Under the pieces are notes generated by a model. That model did not search any database, was not told the DNA's origin, and saw only the letters and a list, made by a program, of their open reading frames with translations. Below, piece by piece: positions 53,304 to 62,512 of a stretch of DNA of 64,000 bases (position 1 is the first letter of the stretch; the number at the start of each line of letters is the position of its first letter). The translations under genes and the position numbers were made by a program. The stretch lies in the NCBI GenBank assembly GCA_018266755.1, contig JAFDZW010000005.1, forward strand, positions 62,001 through 126,000. The letters are read 5' to 3'. Origin of the DNA: Bacteroidota bacterium. GTDB lineage: Bacteria > Bacteroidota > Ignavibacteria > Palsa-1295.

Positions 53304-53453
53304 CCACTTGACCACTATGTCGAGTACACGTACTTCAGGAATTGAAGTGGAGGTGTATTTCACTTCCAATATACAAAACTTTCGGCGAAGCTCCAAAATA
53401 ATATCCTTGCCGCGCATTGAGGACGATGCCGAGCCTCGAGAACAGTGTGGGTT

Positions 53454-53464
53454 GGGGGGGGGGG
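53454..53464. repeat. G11 homopolymer tract (C11 on the coding strand of the repeat-protein gene)
   Basis: Eleven consecutive G on the plus strand, about 240 bp upstream of the repeat-protein start and 50 bp after the end of the T9SS pseudogene. Tracts of this length are prone to slipped-strand mispairing. The only other comparable tract found is the C12 run at the opposite end of the same gene. Confidence 0.9.
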
Positions 53465-53516
53465 CAACATCTCGTCTGACACAATCTGGTTTGCCTCGTC
53501 AATTCCGTAACGCTAC

Positions 53517-54638
53517 CTATTGTCTCAGGGTGACCAACCTCGATGTCCGGACCGTGCCTGCGGTTGTGCAAATTGGCGTGTACACTCCGTTCGGGATGTC
53601 CGAGACGTCGGCATGTACTATGGCCGTTCCTTGCCCACCATCCGAATTCGGCGAGCCTGTGTTGAAAGATTTCAGGCCGATGCCGAGATCGTTTACGATC
53701 GAGATGTCAACCCGGTCGTGCGCAGCAGTCGGCATTCGTATCTGCACGGCCCGGTTGGAGGGTTCGGAATCAGCGAAAGGTCGTCCGCGACGGCCCGACC
53801 GATGGCTTCGACCGCATCTGTTCCATACACCTTACATTCAAGGCTCCAGACCAGATATTTCCCGTCAATGGTATGGAATATGAGGGAATGCGGAAGCTTT
53901 CCCACAACATGCGGAGTGAATAAGTACCTGATCACCAGCGAGTCGCCATCTGCGATGGTAATCGGTGCCTTCGAGAGTTCGGTAAACTCGAACTCCGAGA
54001 AATCGCCCACCGTATAGATGGAGTCGATGGTCTCTCCGCCGCAGGAGCGAACTTCTACATTTTCATTTACACCATGGTGCTGCGGAGTCGTGGCAATCGC
54101 AATCGGAAAGCCACCATTCATTTCGTCGTGCAGCGTATCGGTACGAATTTGTTGGTTGAGATCATAAATCGAAGAGCCGCAACCAAAGTCAATTGTGGTC
54201 GAGGTCCAGCCGTACAACCCAATCTCAGGTCTGACAATAGCGTGGCAGAGAACAATCGCAGTTCTGGCGTATGCTCCGTAGTACCCTACGATGCGAAGCG
54301 TATCCAAGCCGATATGTTTGGGAGAATAAACTGGGCCTGAACATTGGCCCGCCATTTCCTAAATTAATGGTTCTAATCGTTACGATGTATTGAAAAGCGG
54401 ATGTGTCGCATTCGTACCGGATCGAATCGACACGGAAGCCGACATCATTTGGGTATAATACATTGGCAATGCCAAAGGTAATTCCTATTTCGTACTGGAG
54501 AATGCCATTGCAAAAACAAACCGGTTGCCCAGGATTGTCATAAGGGGTAATATCGAGTTCTCATGGGGACCGACAGATCCCTTGCCCAACGAAGGCGAGC
54601 GACAGGAGGGCGTAGAATAGGATGATCGTTCGCTTCAC
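53517..54638 (-). pseudogene. Decayed T9SS-secreted protein gene (in-frame TGA and two frameshifts)
   Basis: Reading down the minus strand: GTG at 54638 opens a signal peptide (KRTIILFYALLSLAFVGQG), then TGA at 54561-54563. The same frame continues past it as coding-like sequence (ELDITPYDNPGQPVCFCNG...). A frameshift near 54350 moves into the frame reading SGPVYSPKHIGLDTLRIVGYYG. A second near 53755, after LSLIPNPPTGP, is needed to reach VQIRMPTAAHDRVDISIVNDLG and the T9SS-like end (GVYTPICTTAGTVRTSRLVTLRQ) at 53517. Three independent lesions make this a pseudogene rather than a sequencing slip. Product when intact was about 370 residues, function unknown. Confidence 0.75.
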
Positions 54639-54805
54639 AGTGGTCTCTTTCAAATGAAATGTGATATATGACCTGTACATGCGTAGTCGGGCCGATATTC
54701 TCATGCCTCGCAATAGAGTAACCCTTTTTTCAGGCAAAGTTGTACGGGAGAGAGCCGACACGAATGAGTAAAGCCGACGTACATGACAACGGTCCGAAAA
54801 ATAGA

Positions 54806-54830
54806 AACGGGCGGCACAAGGCCGCCCGTT
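54806..54830 (-). terminator. Terminator downstream of the 768-residue OmpA gene
   Basis: Perfect 10-bp stem AACGGGCGGC / GCCGCCCGTT with 5-nt loop. T-rich sequence lies on both sides, so it can work in either direction; on the minus strand it follows the OmpA gene by 28 bp and is trailed by CTATTTTTC. Confidence 0.75.
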
Positions 54831-54858
54831 TTTCGAATCGTCTAATTGATCCTGAGTG

Positions 54859-57165
54859 CTATTCGCACGGCTTCACGACGCGCACCGCGATGCGGCGGTT
54901 CTGGTGGCGTGCAGCCTCGACCATCTTCGCCGTTACCCTCTTGCTCAGCTTCGGCTCCGGAATAACCGGGCGGCTCGAACCGTACCCGATCGTCCGTGTG
55001 ATATGATAGGGGTTCACGCCCTGATCGATGAGCCATTTCTTGACCGCAGCAGCTCGCATATCCGAGAGCTCCTGGTTGCGTTTTGCTTCGCCTTCGCTTG
55101 ACGCATGGCCTTCGATTTCGACCTGAATGCTGTCGCATTGTTCGACAAGCGCTTTGATCTTGTTAAGTGTCTCGAGCGTACCGCCGCCACTCATATCGAA
55201 GTTATCGGTATTGACGATGAAGAGAATACCAGGGAAGTTGGTCACCGTATTCACCGGTGCCTTCGGCGGGCAGCCGTCGGGTGCAACACCGGCAAGCAAC
55301 GGGCACTTATCGACGCCGTCTTTGAATCCGTCGCCGTCGGAATCCGGATTGAGCGGGTTCGTCTTGGTACGGGTGACTTCGTCGAAGTCGCTGAGTCCGT
55401 CATTATCGGTATCTTTCTTCGTCGGGTCGGTCTTGTACGTCTTGACCTCGTCGCCGTCGCTCAATCCGTCACCGTCGGAATCACGTTTTATCGGGTCGGT
55501 GTGATAGACCTTCACTTCGTCTCCGTCATTCAGGCCATCGGCATCCGAGTCGGCCTTGAGCGGGTCGGTGTGGTAGGTGCTGATCTCCTCGCTGTCGGTG
55601 AGCCCATCACCGTCGGTGTCGATCTTTAACGGATCGGTATGGTAGGTATTGATCTCGTCGGCATCCGAGAGACCGTCGCCATCGGTATCGGTCCTCTTCG
55701 GGTCGGTATGATATTGGTTGACTTCGTCACCATCGCTGAGGCCGTCGCCATCGGTGTCTGCTTTGAGCGGGTCAGTGAAGTACTTGTTGACTTCGTCACC
55801 GTCCTTGAGGCCGTCTTTATCAGTATCGGGATTCATCGGATCGGTATGGTACTGATTGAGCTCCTGGCCATCCGACAATCCGTCATCATCCGAATCCGCT
55901 TTTGCGGGATCGGTATGATACTTCGTGACTTCGTCGCCATCGCTGAGGCCGTCGCCGTCGCTATCCATCTTGATCGGAGAGGTTGAGTATTTCTTTACCT
56001 CATCACCATCGCTGAGACCGTCACCGTCCGTATCCGCTTTTGCCGGATCGGTCTTGTAGGTATTAACCTCTTCGCCATCCTTCAGGCCGTCACCATCGGT
56101 ATCGGCATTGAGCGGATCGGTATTATACACCTTGATTTCTTGTCCGTCGGAGAGGCCGTCGCCATCGGTGTCGGCATTGAGCGGGTCGGTTTTGTATTTA
56201 TAAATCTCGTCGTAATCCGAAATCCCATCGCCATCGGTATCGGCCTTGGTCGGATCGGTGTGATATTTTTTCACCTCTTCGCCATCCGGGATGCCATCGC
56301 CATCGGTATCCGGATTATTCGGATCGGTGTGATAGATTTCTTTTTCGGCCTTATCGGTCAACCCGTCTTTATCGACATCCTGGTCGCCATAGATATAATA
56401 GCTAAATCCGACGCCGAACGTGAGGAAGACGTCCGAAGAAGTAGATGGCGACTTCAGGTCGGGAAGCTGGTAACCGGGGTTGTGCAGCTTCTTGTCGAAC
56501 TCATCATACGCCGCTTGCGAATAGTCGTCAAGATAATCGGTATTCGGAATATGCATGAGTCCCTTGCCGTTGAAGACGAGATCCTCGTTGACATAGAGTT
56601 CGTAACCGAGGCCAAACACCCAGCCGATCGTATTCTTCGAGTATCCGACTGCCGTCTGATAGGGAAGTGCACGGTCCTGGTCCAAATTGCGGGCCTCAAA
56701 GTTGAAGATCTCGATACCTCCGATCACATAGGGGACGAATCGCTGCAAGGGAAAGAAATTAATACTCGGCATGATCTGAAAGCCGCCATGCCGTATTTTG
56801 TTTTTCTCTTCGCGATTAATATCGGATCCCGTCCCGGTGCCGGGGATGAGATAGACTTTTGAGGTGGACGGCCCGAAATAATCCTGATAGCTCGGGTTCT
56901 GGAGCACGTCGTCATTGAGCTTCATTCGCATCTGGCCGCCATTATACGCCACATGCAGAGATAGCCAATCCAGGATATTATACCGCAAAAAGAGATCGCC
57001 GGACATCCAAAACTGGTTGTCGCGGAAATTTCCATAGAGTTTGTTCGCCTCATAATCAAAACCGAACGAGACTCGTCCGGCGGTGCTTTGCGCGTTCGTG
57101 CGGGCTGTCGAGATCGTCAGTCCGGCAACGATTGCCAGCAGGGTGGTCAGGATACGCTGTTTCAT
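54859..57165 (-). CDS. OmpA-family protein with 15 thrombospondin type-3 calcium repeats
   Basis: 768 residues. Signal peptide (about 1-26), then an outer-membrane beta-barrel domain (about 27-235). Next come 15 full 23-residue repeats plus a partial one, of form [14 protein letters not shown](3)-YxTDPLKA (calcium-binding TSP3 type). A CPLL..CP Cys pair leads into a C-terminal OmpA domain (about 640-768: [30 protein letters not shown]) that binds peptidoglycan. A rigid calcium-stiffened spacer between barrel and wall-binding domain is inferred. Start at the ATG at 57165, where the signal peptide begins. Tandem paralogue of the next gene upstream. Confidence 0.9.
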   Translation of the reverse strand: MKQRILTTLLAIVAGLTISTARTNAQSTAGRVSFGFDYEANKLYGNFRDNQFWMSGDLFLRYNILDWLSLHVAYNGGQMRMKLNDDVLQNPSYQDYFGPSTSKVYLIPGTGTGSDINREEKNKIRHGGFQIMPSINFFPLQRFVPYVIGGIEIFNFEARNLDQDRALPYQTAVGYSKNTIGWVFGLGYELYVNEDLVFNGKGLMHIPNTDYLDDYSQAAYDEFDKKLHNPGYQLPDLKSPSTSSDVFLTFGVGFSYYIYGDQDVDKDGLTDKAEKEIYHTDPNNPDTDGDGIPDGEEVKKYHTDPTKADTDGDGISDYDEIYKYKTDPLNADTDGDGLSDGQEIKVYNTDPLNADTDGDGLKDGEEVNTYKTDPAKADTDGDGLSDGDEVKKYSTSPIKMDSDGDGLSDGDEVTKYHTDPAKADSDDDGLSDGQELNQYHTDPMNPDTDKDGLKDGDEVNKYFTDPLKADTDGDGLSDGDEVNQYHTDPKRTDTDGDGLSDADEINTYHTDPLKIDTDGDGLTDSEEISTYHTDPLKADSDADGLNDGDEVKVYHTDPIKRDSDGDGLSDGDEVKTYKTDPTKKDTDNDGLSDFDEVTRTKTNPLNPDSDGDGFKDGVDKCPLLAGVAPDGCPPKAPVNTVTNFPGILFIVNTDNFDMSGGGTLETLNKIKALVEQCDSIQVEIEGHASSEGEAKRNQELSDMRAAAVKKWLIDQGVNPYHITRTIGYGSSRPVIPEPKLSKRVTAKMVEAARHQNRRIAVRVVKPCE

Positions 57166-57326
57166 ACGTGCAAATAGAATGTGAAAGCGTCTGGGATGTC
57201 GTTGGTGCAAAAATACCACCATTTTCCCCAATGTGTATATCTTATAATAAAATCACGGATTAGAGGCGCGATTTGTGACATCCATTTATTGGCTAAGCGC
57301 AGAATGCATTTCTCGCATAGCATATA

Positions 57327-57360
57327 TAGAAGAGGGCGGCCCATCAACCGCCCTCTTCTA
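57327..57360 (-). terminator. Strong hairpin after the 627-residue OmpA gene
   Basis: Perfect 13-bp stem TAGAAGAGGGCGG / CCGCCCTCTTCTA with an 8-nt loop, 15 bp beyond the stop on the minus strand. It separates the two OmpA paralogues, so they are probably independent transcripts. Confidence 0.7.
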
Positions 57361-57374
57361 TTCGAGACTCCCCG

Positions 57375-59258
57375 CTACTTGCAGGGTTGAACGACGCGTA
57401 TTGCGATCCTTCTGTTCTGTGCTCGTGCTTTCTCTAGCATCTGCTTCGATACATTCTTGTGTCCTTTCGGCTCGGGAATAATAGGCTTCGACGAACCGAA
57501 TCCTTCGATTCCGGCAATGCGCGTCGAGTCGACTCCCTGATCGGTCAGCCATTTGCGTACGCTTTCTGCGCGTGCTTCGGAGAGGACTTTATTACGGTCT
57601 TCTTTTCCTTCGCTCGAAGCATGTCCTTCGATTACTACTTTGATGTCGGGACATTGGTTAACGAGCTCGCGGATCTTATAGAGATTCTCGAGTGTCGCCG
57701 GCTGCGAGAGGTCGAAGTGGTCGGTGTTGACGATAAAGAGTATGCCAGGGAAGTTGGTGACCGTATTTGCCGCTTGTTTCGGCGGGCAGCCGTCCGGAGC
57801 CACGCCGGGTGTTAGCGGACATTTATCGACGCCATCGTTGAATCCGTCGCCGTCGGTATCCGGCTTCAGTGGGTCTGTTTTGGTCTTATTGATCTCATCA
57901 TAGTCACTGAGCCCGTCACCGTCGGTGTCTGCTCGTGTGGGATCGGTACGGTATTCAATAATCTCGTCGCGGTCCGAGAGTCCGTCATCGTCTGTGTCCA
58001 TCTTTGCCGGATTCGTATGATATTTCAATACTTCATCGCCGTCGCCTAACCCATCGCCATCGCTGTCGGTCTTCGTCGGATCCGTCCCATAGCGATGAAC
58101 TTCGTCGCCGTCATTCAGACCGTCACCGTCGGTATCGACTTTCAGAGGATCGGTCTTGAATTTGTTGATCTCGTCGCCATCCGGTAGCAGATCGCCATCG
58201 GTGTCCGGTTTGAGTGCATTGGTATGATAGACCTTCACCTCCTGGCCATCGGTCAACCCGTCATCGTCGGTATCTGCGGTCGTAGGGTTGGTGTGGTAGC
58301 GCATTAGTTCGTCGGAGTCCGACAAGCCGTCGCCATCGGTGTCTGCTTTTGTGGGGTCGGTATGATAGGTAAAGACCTCATCGCCGTCACTGAGCCCATC
58401 GCCGTCTGTGTCCGGGTTATAGGGATCGGTATGATATACCTCGCGTTCGGCACGGTCGCTGAGGCCATCTTTATCGGCATCGAGACTTCCGGCGATATAA
58501 TAGCTAAAGCCGACACCGAAGGTCAAGAACACATCTTGTGTGGTCGAGGGAGTCCGAGGAGGATTTGCCTTGTACGATCCGCCCGATGTGAGTTGCTTAT
58601 GGAATTCGTCGTAGGCTTCTTGCGAGAAGTCGTCGAGATAATCCGTATTCGTGAAGTGGACCAGCCCTTTGCCGCTGAATACTAAATTCTCACTAATATA
58701 GAGTTCGTAGCCGATCCCAACGACTTCGCCGAAGGTATTACGCGAATAATCGACGGCGGCAAGGTAGGGAAGCGCTTTGTCCTGATCGAGATTTCGAGGC
58801 TCGAAGTTCAGCGCCTCGATGCCACCGATGACGTATGGGACGAAGGTCTCTGTGGGGAAGAGGTTCGTGCTGAGCATCAGTTGAAATCCGCTATGGCGGA
58901 TTTTACTATATGTTTCGCGCGCGATCTCGGAATTCGTGGTTGTTCCGGGAATCGGATAGTAGGCCGCTCCTTTTTGTCCGAAATAGTCGGCGTATGTGTT
59001 TAGGTTGTCGTCGTTAACCCGCATTCGCAACTGGCCGGCATTATAGGCGGCATGCAGCGAAAGCCAATCGAGGATATTCCACCGGAAGAAGAGATCACCG
59101 GACATCCAGAACTGATTATCGCGGAAATTTCCGTAGAGTTTGTTCGCTTCGTAGTCCAGACCGAATGCGACGCGCCCTGCTGCGCTCTGCGCAAATGTTG
59201 CTGTGGGAAAGCTCGAGACTGCAACCAATACCGCCAAACAAACAATGACCCGTTTCAT
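57375..59258 (-). CDS. OmpA-family protein with 9 thrombospondin type-3 calcium repeats
   Basis: 627 residues; same plan as the neighbouring paralogue. Signal peptide (about 1-24, ending TFAQ), barrel domain opening [29 protein letters not shown], which is nearly identical to the paralogue, then nine full 23-residue TSP3 repeats plus a partial one, a Cys-containing linker and a C-terminal OmpA domain ([39 protein letters not shown]). The ATG at 59258 starts the signal peptide; 53 more in-frame codons upstream have no such character. The six-repeat difference from the paralogue shows expansion or contraction since duplication. Confidence 0.9.
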   Translation of the reverse strand: MKRVIVCLAVLVAVSSFPTATFAQSAAGRVAFGLDYEANKLYGNFRDNQFWMSGDLFFRWNILDWLSLHAAYNAGQLRMRVNDDNLNTYADYFGQKGAAYYPIPGTTTNSEIARETYSKIRHSGFQLMLSTNLFPTETFVPYVIGGIEALNFEPRNLDQDKALPYLAAVDYSRNTFGEVVGIGYELYISENLVFSGKGLVHFTNTDYLDDFSQEAYDEFHKQLTSGGSYKANPPRTPSTTQDVFLTFGVGFSYYIAGSLDADKDGLSDRAEREVYHTDPYNPDTDGDGLSDGDEVFTYHTDPTKADTDGDGLSDSDELMRYHTNPTTADTDDDGLTDGQEVKVYHTNALKPDTDGDLLPDGDEINKFKTDPLKVDTDGDGLNDGDEVHRYGTDPTKTDSDGDGLGDGDEVLKYHTNPAKMDTDDDGLSDRDEIIEYRTDPTRADTDGDGLSDYDEINKTKTDPLKPDTDGDGFNDGVDKCPLTPGVAPDGCPPKQAANTVTNFPGILFIVNTDHFDLSQPATLENLYKIRELVNQCPDIKVVIEGHASSEGKEDRNKVLSEARAESVRKWLTDQGVDSTRIAGIEGFGSSKPIIPEPKGHKNVSKQMLEKARAQNRRIAIRVVQPCK

Positions 59259-59562
59259 AGTCGGTAGGTATAGATATAACTCGAATGTGTGGAGAAATCG
59301 GGTGGGCTGTAATGTCGTGGGGAACCTCCTGACGATCACAGTATGCTCGGGAGGATAACAATAAATGTGCCAGCAGCAAAAGCGTAAAGCTTGTGGAATA
59401 CGAATGTTAATCGGCACGTACGGGCCGCAGATGGAGGTGAATTGTATTTAACGGCGTAACAAGACTGAGCACCCGTCAGTCCCTCTTTAACGATTTGCGA
59501 AATCGAGATGCGTGTTACAACACCCCCATCCATTCTCGTAGAGGAATCGACGCATGATTGTA

Positions 59563-59589
59563 ACTGCAAAATTCTCGATTTTTTGCAGT
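59563..59589 (+). promoter_or_regulatory. Hairpin in the nuoE leader
   Basis: ACTGCAAAA (59563-59571) and TTTTGCAGT (59581-59589), a perfect 9-bp inverted repeat, 37 bp before the nuoE ATG in the 368-bp divergent gap (59259-59626). Its centre contains TCGATT and the right arm starts with T's, so it could be an operator or an attenuator. No gene was found elsewhere in that gap. Confidence 0.45.
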
Positions 59590-59626
59590 CGCGGTATCAT
59601 CGGCTCGTATTTTTGCATATACGAAT

Positions 59627-60157
59627 ATGCTGACAGAACAAGATATTTCCGAGCTTCGGGCGCTCAAATCGCGCTACGAAAAACCACAGGCGATTCTGCT
59701 GCCCGTCCTATGGCGCATTCAAGAGCGCAACGGCTGGATCGACGATGCGGGGATGAATCTCGCCGCCGAACTTGCCGAATGCACGAAGGCGCACGTTCTC
59801 GGCGTCGTGAGCTTCTACACGATGTTCTTCGAGAAGCCGATGGGCCGCCACCATATTCAGGTGTGCACGAATGTAAGCTGCATGCTTCGCGGCGGGAACG
59901 CGGTGTACGAGAAGGTGAAGGACTGCCTGCACATCGGCCACATGGAACGAACGCCCGACGGCGTGTTCTCACTTGAGGAAGTCGAGTGTATGGGGGCTTG
60001 CGGCGGCGCACCGATGATTGCTGTCGGCGATACCTTCTTCGAGAAGATATCAGCGGACGATGCTGTCTCGATCATCGAAACGATCCGCACGAGCGGGAAT
60101 GTCCCCGCACCGAAGCGTTTTGCGCAGTTACCTGATCTCACCCGGGAAGCAATTTAA
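59627..60157 (+). CDS. nuoE: NADH-quinone oxidoreductase subunit E
   Basis: Thioredoxin-fold 2Fe-2S subunit (cluster N1a) of the NADH-oxidising tip of complex I. 176 residues. Cluster ligands are readable: Cys80 and Cys85 (VCTNVSCMLRG), Cys121 and Cys125 (ECMGACGGAPM). N-terminal helical region LLPVLWRIQERNGWI is typical. nuoF follows after 12 bp. The EF pair is 58 kb from nuoG at the other end of the window. Confidence 0.96.
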   Translation: MLTEQDISELRALKSRYEKPQAILLPVLWRIQERNGWIDDAGMNLAAELAECTKAHVLGVVSFYTMFFEKPMGRHHIQVCTNVSCMLRGGNAVYEKVKDCLHIGHMERTPDGVFSLEEVECMGACGGAPMIAVGDTFFEKISADDAVSIIETIRTSGNVPAPKRFAQLPDLTREAI

Positions 60158-60169
60158 TACGAGCGTACG

Positions 60170-61537
60170 ATGTCAGATACTCAACGATTGATCCTGCCGA
60201 ATATCCCAAACCTGCACGAGATTGACGTGTATGTCAAGAATGGCGGGTATGGCGACTCGATGCGCAAAGCATTCTCGATGACACCGGACGCGGTGACAGA
60301 CGAGGTAAAGCGTTCCGGCCTGCGTGGCCGCGGTGGCGCTGCATTCCCGACCGGCCTGAAATGGACCTTTATGCCGAAGGGGCCCGATAAAAAACGGTTT
60401 CTGCTGATCAACGGTGACGAATCGGAGCCGGGTTCGTTCAAGGACCGACAGATCTTCGAGTTCAATCCGCACCAGATGATCGAAGGCATGCTGCTTGCAG
60501 CATACGCAATGCAGGTGCGCCATGCATATGTCTATATCCGTGGCGAATACGGCCATTGGATCAAGATGGTTCAGAAGGCTGTAGACGATGCTTATGCTCG
60601 TGGCTTCATCGGGCCAAAGATGCTCGAGACGTTCAAACCGACGGGTGAGGGTGTTCCGTATTCCGTGGATATCACAGTGCACAAGGGGGCGGGTGCGTAT
60701 ATCGTCGGCGAAGAGTCTGCGCTCATGAACTCGCTCGAAGGTCAGCGCGGCTACCCACGCGTGAAGCCGCCGTTCCCGGCAAACTTCGGCCTGTGGGGCA
60801 ATCCGACGACCATCAACAATGTAGAAACAATCGCGAATATCCCGGCCATCATCAGGATCGGCGCCGAAGCATATTCCCAGATCGGCGAGGCAAAACACCC
60901 GGGGACGCTGCTGCTCGGAGTGAGCGGGCATGTCAACCGTCCGGGCATTTACGAAGTACCCAGTGGTACGCTCCTCACCGATATGATCTATAAGTATGCG
61001 CAAGGCGTACCGAATGACAAAAAAATTAAGATGGTGATCCCCGGCGGTTCGTCGATGCCGCCGCTTCGTGGCGATCAACTCGAAGGTGTAAAGATGGATG
61101 CCGAAAGCCTGAAGGCTGTCGGTTCGTCGATCGGGACCGGTGGCATCATGGTTATGGACGAGGACACCGACATCCCGAGCGTGCTACAGCGTATCTCGAA
61201 ATTTTATCACCACGAATCCTGCGGACAGTGTACACCCTGCCGCGAAGGAACGGGCTGGCTTGAAAAGATCCTCAAACGAGTCAACGCAGGCCAAGCATCG
61301 CAGGCGGATATTCAGTTACTCGAAGATGTCGCCAAGAACATCGAGGGTCGAACCATCTGCGCACTTGGCGAGGCTGCCGCCTGGCCGGTGAAGTTTACGG
61401 TACAGCGCTTCCCCGAAGAGTTCGCAAAGAAGGTAAGTGCTACGCGCGAACATCTCGCACCCAACAAAGTACATTCGCTCCGTCAGGGCGGACTCGAACC
61501 GGTACAGATCAACGTGCCGCTGATCGAGCGTAACTGA
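60170..61537 (+). CDS. nuoF: NADH-quinone oxidoreductase subunit F
   Basis: NADH- and FMN-binding subunit of complex I, the electron entry point. 455 residues. [14 protein letters not shown] and [19 protein letters not shown] bind NADH and FMN; cluster N3 ligands are in [13 protein letters not shown] (about 350-362) with the distal Cys in [10 protein letters not shown]. Normal length. Paired with nuoE; no nuoG follows, unlike the usual EFG order. Confidence 0.97.
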   Translation: MSDTQRLILPNIPNLHEIDVYVKNGGYGDSMRKAFSMTPDAVTDEVKRSGLRGRGGAAFPTGLKWTFMPKGPDKKRFLLINGDESEPGSFKDRQIFEFNPHQMIEGMLLAAYAMQVRHAYVYIRGEYGHWIKMVQKAVDDAYARGFIGPKMLETFKPTGEGVPYSVDITVHKGAGAYIVGEESALMNSLEGQRGYPRVKPPFPANFGLWGNPTTINNVETIANIPAIIRIGAEAYSQIGEAKHPGTLLLGVSGHVNRPGIYEVPSGTLLTDMIYKYAQGVPNDKKIKMVIPGGSSMPPLRGDQLEGVKMDAESLKAVGSSIGTGGIMVMDEDTDIPSVLQRISKFYHHESCGQCTPCREGTGWLEKILKRVNAGQASQADIQLLEDVAKNIEGRTICALGEAAAWPVKFTVQRFPEEFAKKVSATREHLAPNKVHSLRQGGLEPVQINVPLIERN

Positions 61538-61675
61538 GATTCGGGTTTAAGACCCCTTCGATACAGCCCACTCTTGAGAGAACAGGAGTAATCCTCTGAT
61601 GTGTGTGGGGTGGCGTATATACATGCAATAAAAAACGATACAAGCAGAGCGGTCCCTTTACTCCTACTTATTAAT

Positions 61676-61691
61676 TGACGATAAATCGTCA
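61676..61691. promoter_or_regulatory. Perfect palindrome TGACGAT-AA-ATCGTCA in the nuoF-lipoprotein gap
   Basis: A 16-bp palindrome with 2-bp centre in the 376-bp gap 61538-61913, about 220 bp upstream of the lipoprotein gene. It looks like a dimeric transcription-factor site, loosely like an FNR/CRP-class half-site pair. The rest of the gap has no convincing gene; the downstream gene has AGGAG eight bases before its ATG. Confidence 0.4.
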
Positions 61692-61913
61692 CATTCGTGT
61701 GGTGTATTTCACCGACGGCACCAAAGGTATGATAGCGCCTTTGGGGACTTCGGTCGGAAAGTCTGTTCATTCTGCGCTACGAAATTCCTATATGTCGGTC
61801 GCGTTTGCCACGACGCCGGCTGCTTCGGCATCCGTGCGTCCGTGACCGAGCCTCTAATTCACACAACATAACACATTCACAAATGCGGGTAGCACACCTG
61901 TAGGAGTACAACC

Positions 61914-62387
61914 ATGAAAACACAACTCATTACCTTCATTGCAACGTGTCTCGTTGCGCTCGTTAGCTGTCAACAGGGAAGTCAGCCGACATCATCGACC
62001 GCCGGGCAAAACCCTGTCGGCTCGTTGAAGATGAACCAGGATGACGCGCCGTTCTCTACGACACTCATCAATACTTGCTGTAACGATACCGTGACGATCA
62101 GAGGAAACGAGCATATCGTCAGTAATGACGACTTCACGAAGGTACATATCAATCTCAGCGGCCTTTCCGGTACCGGTACGTCGGGGAATACATACCACGG
62201 CGGCTTGGTGCTCGAAGAGATCAGCCGCGATACGAACGGATCAGACGGCTGTAATGCTGTTGAGCATTTCGTGATGACAGCGCCGGGTGGTTGCAAGTTC
62301 AAGTTGACGATGCACATTCACATGACGGTCGATGCGAACGGCAATCTGCGTGTCGATCGCAACGACTTCACGATCGATTGCTTCTAA
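61914..62387 (+). CDS. Small Cys-containing lipoprotein, function unknown
   Basis: 157 residues. Lipoprotein signal with lipobox LVSC (Cys19), then a Ser/Thr/Gln-rich linker and a strand-rich domain. A Cys pair (NTCCNDTVTI) and two later single Cys (SDGCNAVEHF, GGCKFKL) suggest disulfides in a periplasmic or surface domain; the final residues are DCF. Good ribosome-binding site. I recognise no family. A strong terminator follows. Confidence 0.7.
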   Translation: MKTQLITFIATCLVALVSCQQGSQPTSSTAGQNPVGSLKMNQDDAPFSTTLINTCCNDTVTIRGNEHIVSNDDFTKVHINLSGLSGTGTSGNTYHGGLVLEEISRDTNGSDGCNAVEHFVMTAPGGCKFKLTMHIHMTVDANGNLRVDRNDFTIDCF

Positions 62388-62427
62388 CGCCCCTACTTGC
62401 GTATCAGCAATCGGTTCGGTGACACAC

Positions 62428-62460
62428 GGCAGCGCCTCATCCGAGTCGCTGCCTTTTTTT
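62428..62460 (+). terminator. Rho-independent terminator after the small lipoprotein gene
   Basis: GGCAGCG (62428-62434) and CGCTGCC (62447-62453), perfect 7-bp stem with a 12-nt loop, then T7. Confidence 0.8.
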
Positions 62461-62512
62461 GCGGCATTATTTTGTGTAAGTCGAAGGTTGGAATGGTGAC
62501 CAATTCTCGTTC

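Noticed and set aside
53226..53417. Minus-strand 63-codon ORF between the repeat protein and the T9SS pseudogene
   Set aside because: No domain, no ribosome-binding site; it lies in a gap with hairpins and the G11 tract and is better viewed as leader DNA.
55105..56862. Long plus-strand ORFs opposite the TSP3-repeat OmpA gene
   Set aside because: They are antisense shadows of a 69-bp repeat that happens to lack stops; the translations are repeats of the complement (VAIGIGxxRVG) without any start signal.
49904..59258. Tandem repeats considered as a CRISPR array
   Set aside because: The repeats are in frame and encode 17- or 23-residue protein units without unique spacers of constant length.
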